NCBI GenBank assembly: GCA_012522255.1
Contig: JAAYKT010000291.1
Location: forward strand, 1 to 6,063
From: Clostridiales bacterium
GTDB lineage: Bacteria; Bacillota; Clostridia; Lutisporales; Lutisporaceae
Reading direction: 5' to 3'
Length of the DNA stretch: 6,063 nt
Shown here in pieces: positions 1 through 5,387 of this stretch (its first letter is position 1; every line of letters starts with the position of its first letter). Made by a program: the position numbers and the translations under genes. Below the pieces are notes generated by a model. The model ran no database searches. It was not told the DNA's origin and was given only the letters and a program-made list of their open reading frames with translations.

Positions 1-243
1 ACAGAATTCTACACTGATGCAAATACTGATAAATGCCCTGCGGGAACTATTGTCCACGGATTTATAAATGGAAATAATATATCAAATCTTATGATACTCG
101 ATGAGTCAGATCCAGGGGAAATGCCAGAAAAATGGTGGCAATGGAGAGGCTATCGCAAATGGTCAGATGGTGTCGTCCAAACCGGAGAATCGGCTTATAA
201 ATATTGGAATGTAGTTTTACGGGGTAGAGATGGGCAGGATTAA
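1..243 (+). CDS. C-terminal fragment of an unrecognised Trp-rich protein
   Basis: Frame 1 is open from the left edge to a TAA at 241-243, giving the last 80 residues of a protein whose start lies outside the window. The fragment is rich in aromatic residues, with a cluster around KWWQWRGYRKW near residues 44-54, and holds one cysteine (residue 12). There are no membrane segments and no family motif that I recognise. The gap to the HD-GYP gene is 33 bases with no terminator-like hairpin, so both could be on one transcript. It could be the tail of a surface, pilus or phage-like protein, but that is a guess from composition only. That it is coding is fairly sure; its function is unknown. Confidence 0.6.
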   Translation, partial: TEFYTDANTDKCPAGTIVHGFINGNNISNLMILDESDPGEMPEKWWQWRGYRKWSDGVVQTGESAYKYWNVVLRGRDGQD

Positions 244-276
244 TCCCGCCCTTAAAACTATGAAAGGAGATAACGT

Positions 277-864
277 GTGGCTCTGCAAGTTAAAGAAAAC
301 ATTTTTTACAGTCTAAGCAATATGAAGGACCATAACCATCAAATCTATATGCACAGTATCAAGGTAGCAGATATGGCTGTTCATATAGGACAAAAATGTG
401 GGTTGACGCAATGTGAACTTATTGAATTGCATTTCGGTGCTTTCTTTCATGATATTGGTAAACTCGGTATCCCTCCGGAAATACTGTATAAACCGGAGAG
501 TTTAACGGAGTCTGAGTGGGAGATTATAAAAAAACACCCCATTCAAGGGAGGGAAATTCTGGAGAATAAGATATGCACAAGCAATGAAAATATTCTGGAT
601 GCAGTCTTTTACCACCACGCACGATATGATGGGGAAGGGTATCCAGATGATATAAACGGGGAAGATATACCTACCCTGGCAAGGTTTATTGCAGTAGCGG
701 ATGCAATGGAGGCTATGGTTTCGCGGCCATACAAAGCAACATTCACATATAAACAGGTAATACGCGAATTGAAAGACTGTGCAGGGACTCAATTTGACCC
801 CAACATAATTAAAAACATTGAGGATATGAATCCCCACAAGGTAAGAAGAATATTAAAGTTTTAA
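277..864 (+). CDS. Stand-alone HD-GYP domain protein (probable cyclic-di-GMP phosphodiesterase)
   Basis: HD-GYP proteins hydrolyse cyclic-di-GMP to pGpG or GMP with a di- or tri-metal centre. The signature is clear: His26, the HDIGKLGIP motif (residues 58-66), His87 in KKHP, the His113-His114 pair, DGEGYP (118-123) and Asp142. Spacings between these ligands (32, 29, 26 and 28 residues) match those I recall for the structurally characterised family member PmGH. The glutamate of trinuclear sites, four residues before the first His, is Gln22 here, which suggests a two-metal site. At 195 residues it is a bare catalytic domain with no receiver, PAS, GAF or membrane segment. Start is GTG at 277 with AAGGAGA six to seven bases upstream; an overlapping GTG at 275 is out of frame. 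A terminator follows, so it ends its transcript. The fold is secure; activity is inferred. Confidence 0.9.
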   Translation: MALQVKENIFYSLSNMKDHNHQIYMHSIKVADMAVHIGQKCGLTQCELIELHFGAFFHDIGKLGIPPEILYKPESLTESEWEIIKKHPIQGREILENKICTSNENILDAVFYHHARYDGEGYPDDINGEDIPTLARFIAVADAMEAMVSRPYKATFTYKQVIRELKDCAGTQFDPNIIKNIEDMNPHKVRRILKF

Positions 865-872
865 CAAAAACG

Positions 873-901
873 AAGCCTTTCTGATAAAGAAAGGCTTTTT
901 T
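873..901 (+). terminator. Rho-independent terminator after the HD-GYP gene
   Basis: A perfect 10-bp stem, AAGCCTTTCT (873-882) with AGAAAGGCTT (888-897), encloses the loop GATAA and runs into a T tract (896-901). It begins eight bases after the HD-GYP stop codon and separates that gene from the S1/actin unit. Confidence 0.9.
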
Positions 902-968
902 AATGCCAAAAAATAAAGGAGGGTAGCGAAAATATCGGCATCACAAAATCTTTATAGGAGGACTTTTA

Positions 969-1709
969 ATGAAAACAAATGCTATAGGTGAAATAATATC
1001 TGGTCGTGTGACCGAAATCAGCCAGAACGATGGTATAGCGGAAAACCTAATACTGACAATCAACGATGATCTGAAAGCGATCATCCCTCTTACGGATATG
1101 CCGGAAGCGGATAACAGATCGGGGCAAAAGGCGATACGCCATTTGGCGCGTAAATACATGAACCGTACCTTAATAGGCGTCATTGTTAGTCAAGATCCTC
1201 TGGTTCTGTCGCATCAAGAGGCAATTAAGAACCAGACGGAAAAACTTAATCTCACTGTGGGTGACGAAATAACTGCAAAAGTAATTTGGGCAAGCAAAGG
1301 TAGAGCTGGCCTTGAGTATAAGGGCATACCTCTTATATTGAACGCAGATGACTATGGCTGGTTAAAACATATTGATTTAAGAACCACACTAAACAGGGGC
1401 AACAAACTGAAAGTTGAAGTCATTGATGTAACGGAAGAAGAAATCTGCGTCAGCCATAAAAAATACGCCTACAACCCGTGGCCAAAATATCTGGAAAAAT
1501 ACAATCCTCGCAATCAATATTTAGCTAAAGTTAAGAATGTTATCAACCAGGGTGTCATTGTTAGTCTCGAGCCAGGATTGGATATTCTGTGTTCACCTCT
1601 ACCGTTTTTCGAAGTGAAGATACACGATGAAGTCGCCATTGAGATCGTAGACATCAACCCGGCTGCTGGAAAAATGAAAGGGCTTGTAACTGCACAAGCT
1701 AGTAGATAA
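969..1709 (+). CDS. S1-like OB-fold protein with three tandem repeats
   Basis: This 246-residue protein reads as three S1-like OB-fold repeats, at about residues 7-83, 95-163 and 182-245. The third is the clearest: a YLAKVKNVINQGVIVSLEPG strand pattern, followed by a charged H-D-E-V turn and the strand EVAIEIVDIN. The first two show the same alternation (GEIISGRVTEI; GDEITAKVIWA) but are more degenerate, and the usual RNA-binding aromatic residues are not obvious. S1 domains bind single-stranded RNA or DNA. Start is ATG 969 with TAGGAGGA at 955-962. The stop lies 13 bases before the actin-like gene, so the two are almost certainly co-transcribed. That points to a role with the filament protein or in expression or maintenance of the element, not as ribosomal protein S1, which is longer. 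The repeat assignment is by eye. Confidence 0.65.
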   Translation: MKTNAIGEIISGRVTEISQNDGIAENLILTINDDLKAIIPLTDMPEADNRSGQKAIRHLARKYMNRTLIGVIVSQDPLVLSHQEAIKNQTEKLNLTVGDEITAKVIWASKGRAGLEYKGIPLILNADDYGWLKHIDLRTTLNRGNKLKVEVIDVTEEEICVSHKKYAYNPWPKYLEKYNPRNQYLAKVKNVINQGVIVSLEPGLDILCSPLPFFEVKIHDEVAIEIVDINPAAGKMKGLVTAQASR

Positions 1710-1722
1710 GGGGGAAACCGCA

Positions 1723-2709
1723 TTGATTAAAATCGGCCTTGATATAGGGTACGGAAATACCAAAATCATTACTGATAGGGGAAGCAAAATCTGCTTTCCC
1801 TCTCTCGCAAAGCAGGGTGAAAAATTAAATCTTGATAAAATGTTGTCTGCTGCGGGGGACTATGTTGCAACAATCAATGGCACCACATGGTTCATTGGAG
1901 ATATGGCAGAAAAGGAGCATAAATTTGCTGTCAGAGCATTTGATGATAATATGCGTTATAACAACCCTGCGTTTCAAGCTATGCTTGCTACAGCGATAGC
2001 TATTGTGAGTGAGCCGGATGAAAAGATTGTTTTGGTCACTGGATTACCATTGGCGGCCTATATACAGTCGCAAAAGAACTTTGAAAACTTTTTACTGGAC
2101 TTTACTGCTGAAGTCGAAATTAACGGTGAAACAAAAAACATAAAATTAAGTAATGTTTATGTTTTTCCCCAAGCAGCTGGTATATTTTTAAACCCCGCTT
2201 GCGATAAATACAAGCAAAGCCTTGCGGCTGGTGACGTGGTTACTATAATTGATATTGGGTATCGTACTACTGATGTGGCTTCATTCCAATATAGTGGTGA
2301 AGTATTTGAATTGATTATGGAGAACTCATTCACTTACGATAACGGCATGGTGTCTGTATTTCGAGATGTAGCTAATAAGATGTCAGCCGACCTGAATATG
2401 TTTGACGTATCCCTGGAAAGTGCAGAACGCACATATTTAACAGGTAAGTGTAGCAACGGTAAGGATTACACAGAAATCAATGATAATATAGCCAGCAAGT
2501 TTGTGAAGTCATTGGCCGATGAATATAGAAAACGGGGACCTGGTAAAGACCAGACCAAAATGGTATTACTGGCTGGTGGAGGTAGTCTGGCTTTACACAG
2601 TAATTTATCCCAATCTTTTTCGGGAGCTAATTTCGTTCCAGATGCACAATTTGCTAATGCTGCAGGGTTTCTCGATGTAGCACAAACATTAAGCATTGCT
2701 TTATTTTAA
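1723..2709 (+). CDS. ParM/Alp-type actin-like ATPase (plasmid segregation)
   Basis: Actin-like ParM/Alp proteins form ATP-driven filaments that push plasmid copies apart. The actin-ATPase motifs occur in order: phosphate-1 loop DIGYGNTK (7-14), the segment WFIGDMAEKE (56-65), VTGLPL (105-110), PQAAG (149-153), phosphate-2 loop DIGYRTTD (177-184), adenosine loop LLAGGGSLAL (282-291), and a closing FANAAGF (310-316). The length of 328 residues is normal for the family. The start is TTG 1723, which puts the phosphate-1 loop at the usual place; AAGGGGG at 1708-1714 is a good ribosome binding site. It follows the S1-like gene by 13 bases and ends at a strong terminator. Unlike classical parMRC operons, no adaptor gene lies directly behind it in the same transcript; the candidate adaptor comes after the terminator. 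The family call is firm; the segregation role is inferred. Confidence 0.88.
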   Translation: MIKIGLDIGYGNTKIITDRGSKICFPSLAKQGEKLNLDKMLSAAGDYVATINGTTWFIGDMAEKEHKFAVRAFDDNMRYNNPAFQAMLATAIAIVSEPDEKIVLVTGLPLAAYIQSQKNFENFLLDFTAEVEINGETKNIKLSNVYVFPQAAGIFLNPACDKYKQSLAAGDVVTIIDIGYRTTDVASFQYSGEVFELIMENSFTYDNGMVSVFRDVANKMSADLNMFDVSLESAERTYLTGKCSNGKDYTEINDNIASKFVKSLADEYRKRGPGKDQTKMVLLAGGGSLALHSNLSQSFSGANFVPDAQFANAAGFLDVAQTLSIALF

Positions 2710-2727
2710 ATAGAATATATAAACTTG

Positions 2728-2757
2728 CAAGCGGGGAAACCCGCTTGTTATTGTTTT
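2728..2757 (+). terminator. Rho-independent terminator after the actin-like gene
   Basis: A perfect 8-bp GC-rich stem, CAAGCGGG (2728-2735) with CCCGCTTG (2740-2747), is closed by a GAAA tetraloop and followed by TTATTGTTTT. It starts 18 bases after the TAA of the actin-like gene and closes the S1/actin unit. Confidence 0.85.
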
Positions 2758-2789
2758 GGCTGCGCCACGTCTAAACCGTTGATGCGCCG

Positions 2790-2863
2790 ATGATAGAAGG
2801 CGAAATGAAAAGCAAAGTGGCTCAGGTAGAAACAGAAATATAAAAAGCTGAGCCAAGAAGGAG
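2790..2863 (+). promoter_or_regulatory. Leader with inverted repeat and possible short leader peptide before the ParR-like gene
   Basis: A perfect 8-bp inverted repeat, TGGCTCAG (2818-2825) and CTGAGCCA (2848-2855), ends three bases before the AAGGAG ribosome binding site (2858-2863) of the gene at 2873. A short frame, ATG 2790 to TAA 2841-2843 (17 residues; internal ATG at 2805 with GAAGG just upstream), crosses the left arm and stops in the loop. A ribosome on it would open the stem, an arrangement seen in translational attenuators. The 22-base loop could instead make this an operator for the downstream protein. The inverted repeat is certain; its function is inferred. I see no convincing promoter between 2758 and 2872. 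Confidence 0.35.
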
Positions 2864-2872
2864 TGAAAAAGC

Positions 2873-3154
2873 ATGAGTAAACCCTTGCCGCGACTTCATT
2901 TGCGAGTGGCGCAGGATAACCCAATTTATTCGGTTCCACCTGGTGAGCGAAATAAAAAAGCAGAAGAATGGCTAAGATTGGGTGCTAATATAGAAAACCT
3001 GGAATTACTTCTAAAGAAGCTGGAAGGACTCATTTTACATGGATATGTTCCACATGAACCTTCAATTAGCGATAAATCGATTAAATCAAAAATGCAATTC
3101 ATTAATAGTATCTTAAAGCTAGGGGAGGATCAATGTGATAAAGCCGATGACTAA
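2873..3154 (+). CDS. Small ParR-like protein (possible ribbon-helix-helix DNA-binding adaptor)
   Basis: The 93-residue product starts with a basic, strand-like segment RLHLRVAQDNP (7-17), then a helix ERNKKAEEWLRLG (25-37), a turn, and a second amphipathic helix rich in Leu and Lys (about 40-56). A strand followed by two helices, with a charged tail, is the layout of ribbon-helix-helix proteins such as ParR, which bind centromere repeats and cap ParM filaments. No diagnostic motif is certain, so this rests on secondary-structure pattern, size and its place behind the actin-like gene. Start is ATG 2873 with AAGGAG at 2858-2863. Its last 20 bases overlap the next gene, which indicates translational coupling. 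It could also be another small element-borne regulator. Confidence 0.4.
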   Translation: MSKPLPRLHLRVAQDNPIYSVPPGERNKKAEEWLRLGANIENLELLLKKLEGLILHGYVPHEPSISDKSIKSKMQFINSILKLGEDQCDKADD

Positions 3155-3815
3155 AGCGGAGTACCAAGCATTAAATAAGTTAAGTGATGAGGAACTGGAT
3201 TATATTATAGATGAAAGCTGGAACTGGCATAACAGTGCCGGTGAAATACAGACTGAAAGATATATAGATGAAACTAAATGGATGTATGATTATAGCGCAG
3301 GGGAACCCGGTTTTATTAGACAATCTAAGGGTGGCCTTTTATCAAATGCAGATGGTATAAGGATTGTAACAAACGAATTACCGGTAAAAATAAAACAATA
3401 CTTTAGAACAAAGTTTTCAAAAAAAATAGGGGTGCGGGAAGTTAAAGAAAAGTGGAGAAACATACTGGAAGCAGCTATATATGACATCAAACAGCTTGAT
3501 TATATTCCGAAAGACGAATTACATATAATCATTTACAAGTTTCATTTAAAAGCCCAATATGCAGATCCCGACAACTTCGCTACTGTTCTAATAACAGATA
3601 TTCTTCGGGATACTTATTTATTAAAAGACGATACATACCATGATGTTATACAAGTTACTTGCGGAATATATGACGATAAACACCAGGGAACAGAAATAAT
3701 AATCCTACCAATTACAGAACTGATTATTCACCCTAAATTATTTACAGACATGACTATGGGTAAGCAAATGTATAACGATGCAGCATTATATAATGGAATA
3801 ATTGACAGCCCATAA
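3135..3815 (+). CDS. Divergent RusA-like Holliday-junction resolvase candidate
   Basis: RusA-family endonucleases cut four-way DNA junctions using a cluster of aspartates. In the C-terminal half of this 226-residue protein the family pattern is visible: a strand DELHIIIYKFHLKA (127-140), then D144-P-D146-N147, D155, D165-D166 and a final strand EIIILP (187-192). This corresponds to the D-x-DN...D(A)L...DD order of RusA. The first 100 or so residues are unlike classical RusA (about 120 residues in all) and rich in Trp, Tyr and acidic residues; their role is unknown. Start is GTG 3135 with AGGGGAGG at 3121-3128; an in-frame ATG at 3147 is less well placed. It overlaps the ParR-like gene by 20 bases. 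No terminator follows. RusA-like enzymes are common on phages and mobile elements, where they process replication or recombination intermediates. Confidence 0.55.
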   Translation: MIKPMTKAEYQALNKLSDEELDYIIDESWNWHNSAGEIQTERYIDETKWMYDYSAGEPGFIRQSKGGLLSNADGIRIVTNELPVKIKQYFRTKFSKKIGVREVKEKWRNILEAAIYDIKQLDYIPKDELHIIIYKFHLKAQYADPDNFATVLITDILRDTYLLKDDTYHDVIQVTCGIYDDKHQGTEIIILPITELIIHPKLFTDMTMGKQMYNDAALYNGIIDSP

Positions 3816-3916
3816 TATGGTAATAGCAACTCGTAAATAAGCCAACTTTTGGTTATAAGCGCGATGACAGAAAGTAATATTGAAACGATTAAAAAAGTTA
3901 TTTTTAAAAATGGTCA

Positions 3917-3938
3917 ACGAATATGGATGAATAAGCCC
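3917..3938 (+). repeat. Repeat copy 1 (22 bp, exact partner of copy 3)
   Basis: These 22 bases, ACGAATATGG followed by ATGAATAAGCCC, recur exactly at 4152-4173. The end of the copy, AAGCC (3933-3937), can pair locally with GGCTT (3947-3951) or, as part of 12 bp, with 4004-4015, but not both at once. Confidence 0.9.
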
Positions 3939-4015
3939 ATTATATAGGCTTTCAAAAGGATAATAGACAAGAAAAATAACATTGTTCCATTAGTCCAAAA
4001 TCGTATAATGGGCTT
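3933..4015 (+). repeat. Perfect 12-bp long-range inverted repeat
   Basis: AAGCCCATTATA (3933-3944) is the exact reverse complement of TATAATGGGCTT (4004-4015), with 59 bases between. The left arm overlaps the end of repeat copy 1 and the right arm contains the promoter-like TATAAT. It could be an RNA stem, an operator or an origin element. Confidence 0.85.
3982..4009 (+). promoter_or_regulatory. Candidate sigma-A promoter for the transfer unit
   Basis: A consensus -10 box TATAAT (4004-4009) is preceded, after 16 bases, by a weak -35 match TTGTTC (3982-3987). Transcription would begin near 4016 and give a leader of about 310 bases, containing repeat copies 2 to 4, before the Replic_Relax-like gene. 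The -10 lies in the right arm of the 12-bp inverted repeat, so pairing or protein binding there could affect initiation. The -35 match is only moderate. Confidence 0.4.
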
Positions 4016-4063
4016 GCACTTTACGCGCTGAAGGGTTTGAAGGCATTTTGTGATACCCCCCTG

Positions 4064-4095
4064 CGGATATGGATTAATAAGGTTCTCACGGAACT
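4064..4095 (+). repeat. Repeat copy 2 with adjoining hairpin
   Basis: CGGATATGGATTAATAAG (4064-4081) matches 16 of 18 positions of copy 1. It is followed directly by a small hairpin, GGTTC (4081-4085) with GAACT (4091-4095), closed by one G-U pair and a five-base loop. Confidence 0.6.
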
Positions 4096-4151
4096 ACGGT
4101 AACAATGGGAAATCTTAATCTCCACTTGGAAAATAAAAACGAATAAAAATG

Positions 4152-4173
4152 ACGAATATGGATGAATAAGCCC
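4152..4173 (+). repeat. Repeat copy 3 (exact partner of copy 1)
   Basis: The copy is identical to 3917-3938 over 22 bases, 235 bases downstream. Its end can pair locally, GCCC (4170-4173) with GGGC (4179-4182), or at distance, AAGCCCC (4168-4174) with GGGGTTT (4224-4230) using one G-U pair. The distal pairing would enclose a further perfect stem, GAAAAT (4193-4198) with ATTTTC (4207-4212). Confidence 0.9.
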
Positions 4174-4231
4174 CTGATGGGCCGATGTTTGAGAAAATGA
4201 CAAATAATTTTCCAAGTCCAAAGGGGGTTTG

Positions 4232-4256
4232 ACGGATATGGGGAGGCTTCATCCCT
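4232..4256 (+). repeat. Repeat copy 4 (short core) with adjoining hairpin
   Basis: ACGGATATGG (4232-4241) repeats the first ten bases of the unit with one difference from copy 1. It overlaps a hairpin, GGGGA (4240-4244) with TCCCT (4252-4256), including one G-U pair. Only the core is shared, so its membership is less secure than that of the other copies. Confidence 0.45.
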
Positions 4257-4328
4257 TCGGAAAAAAGAGACCCAAAAATAAATAGATTAAACAACGAAGT
4301 TAATTTTGCAGAAATGGAGGAAAAATAG

Positions 4329-5387
4329 ATGGCAAATGTGTGGCAGAAAAAACAGTTGGATATAGATATTTTGGAGTTGCTTTTTGACTATTATTCTTTA
4401 AGGGGAAAAACAATTGCAGATTTAATGCCTCATGAAAAACGGCAGAAAATATATGATAGGTTATATGCCCTTGCAGGAAACAATAAAAAAGGTTTGGGAT
4501 TGATAGGGGTTGAAAAGTTTACCGGTATGAATTTGTACCATGACCAGGTAAGTAATAGAACGAGGGGGTTACGTTTGGGGTCAATGTATTATTTAACTCC
4601 CGGGGGCGCAGAAGCATATTATGAAAACAAATTTAATAAGCCCTTGCCGGGAGACATGTATTTTAAAAAACCAACGCCAGAAGCATTATATGCTTGCTAC
4701 CAGAATTCATTGTTATTGGAAAACATAGACATATCATTTGGTTCTCGCAGGCAATTCAAAGAAGATAATAAAATGTTTCGGAATTATATCGTGGATATAG
4801 TTCATGGCGACTGGCAGATAATCCATGCCAGGGGAATGTCTGAAGGATATAAAACTATATTATCTCAGCAATCAGTACAGGCAAGGAATTCAAACATAAA
4901 CCATCGATTAATTCTTTGCAGGAACAATAGGCATATGCTGCAGTTGATGAAACACCATATAGAAAGCACGTCCCCGCAGACATATTTTATTGTAAACACT
5001 GAGTACGAAGAAATAAAAACATTTTTAACAACCGACCCAGAAGAAGCCATGCTCAGAACAATAAGTAAATATAGCCGAGTGAATCAGCCAATTACTCCGG
5101 TGGGATACAAATATATAATAGACAATGTGCCAAGTAATATATATCCATTGACAGGAAACCCGGTCCGCACAATAAGGCGTTTGCAGAGTATGAGGTCGCC
5201 AAGCATACAAGGGATAATAGGTTTCACTTCTTCCGAGCAGGAAGAGTTTTACAATGCACATTTCGCAAAAAACATAGAAGGATATTCTGTGGTGCAGATA
5301 GATATGACGCAACCCCCAGAAGATAGAGAGCCGGTAGAAATAAAATATGAGGATAGATATAAAGAATGGGTAGTCGCAGACATATAA
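4329..5387 (+). CDS. Replication-relaxation (Replic_Relax)-like relaxosome protein
   Basis: The N-terminal 100 residues look like a winged-helix DNA-binding domain: helix LDIDILELLFDYY (10-22), a second helix at about 35-50 (HEKRQKIYDRLYALA), and a closing wing ending SMYYLTPGGAEAYYE (85-99). YYLT followed by a small-residue turn and a helix is typical of Replic_Relax proteins, which occur beside coupling ATPases in Gram-positive mobile elements and are thought to act in DNA processing for transfer. The C-terminal 250 residues are divergent, with no nuclease signature that I can point to. The length of 352 residues suits the family. Start is ATG 4329 with TGGAGG at 4315-4320. The last 22 bases overlap the coupling-protein gene, so the two are translated together. 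Another winged-helix transfer regulator remains possible. Confidence 0.55.
   Translation: MANVWQKKQLDIDILELLFDYYSLRGKTIADLMPHEKRQKIYDRLYALAGNNKKGLGLIGVEKFTGMNLYHDQVSNRTRGLRLGSMYYLTPGGAEAYYENKFNKPLPGDMYFKKPTPEALYACYQNSLLLENIDISFGSRRQFKEDNKMFRNYIVDIVHGDWQIIHARGMSEGYKTILSQQSVQARNSNINHRLILCRNNRHMLQLMKHHIESTSPQTYFIVNTEYEEIKTFLTTDPEEAMLRTISKYSRVNQPITPVGYKYIIDNVPSNIYPLTGNPVRTIRRLQSMRSPSIQGIIGFTSSEQEEFYNAHFAKNIEGYSVVQIDMTQPPEDREPVEIKYEDRYKEWVVADI

Larger units (their letters stand above)
3816..4328 (+). other. 513-base gene-free region rich in repeats and hairpins
   Basis: There is no convincing protein gene on either strand here. The stretch holds four copies of a repeat with adjoining hairpins, a 12-bp long-range inverted repeat, an AT-rich palindromic patch (TTAAAAA 3889-3895 with TTTTTAA 3901-3907) and a promoter-like site. 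It lies directly before the transfer genes, so it could be a long structured 5' leader, a non-coding RNA, an origin of transfer, or a replication or partition site. The sequence cannot separate these options. No T-tract terminator is visible after the RusA-like gene. Confidence 0.6.

Noticed and set aside
502..837. 111-residue reverse-strand open frame
   Set aside because: It lies wholly inside the HD-GYP gene on the opposite strand, has no ribosome binding site and yields Cys/Phe-rich low-plausibility protein; it is a shadow.
3836..3856. Hairpin AGCCAA/TTGGTT as a terminator for the RusA-like gene
   Set aside because: The stem is short, with a three-base loop and no following T tract.
4067..4073. 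ATATGG core as a purine riboswitch
   Set aside because: The surrounding conserved purine-riboswitch bases and the three-way junction loops are absent; only a short string is shared.
4168..4195. CTGATGG as a hammerhead ribozyme core
   Set aside because: The required CUGAUGA box and its paired GAAA segment at correct spacing are not present.
4021..4221. 66-residue reverse-strand open frame in the gene-free region
   Set aside because: There is no ribosome binding site and no recognisable composition, and it crosses the repeat/hairpin array, whose structure explains the sequence better.
3917..4241. CRISPR array
   Set aside because: Copies are unevenly spaced (about 146, 89 and 80 bases) and of unequal length, and no cas genes are visible.
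4229..4257. TTGACG (4229-4234) as a -35 box close to the Replic_Relax-like gene
   Set aside because: There is no -10 box at 15-19 bases; that stretch is occupied by the GC-rich hairpin of repeat copy 4.
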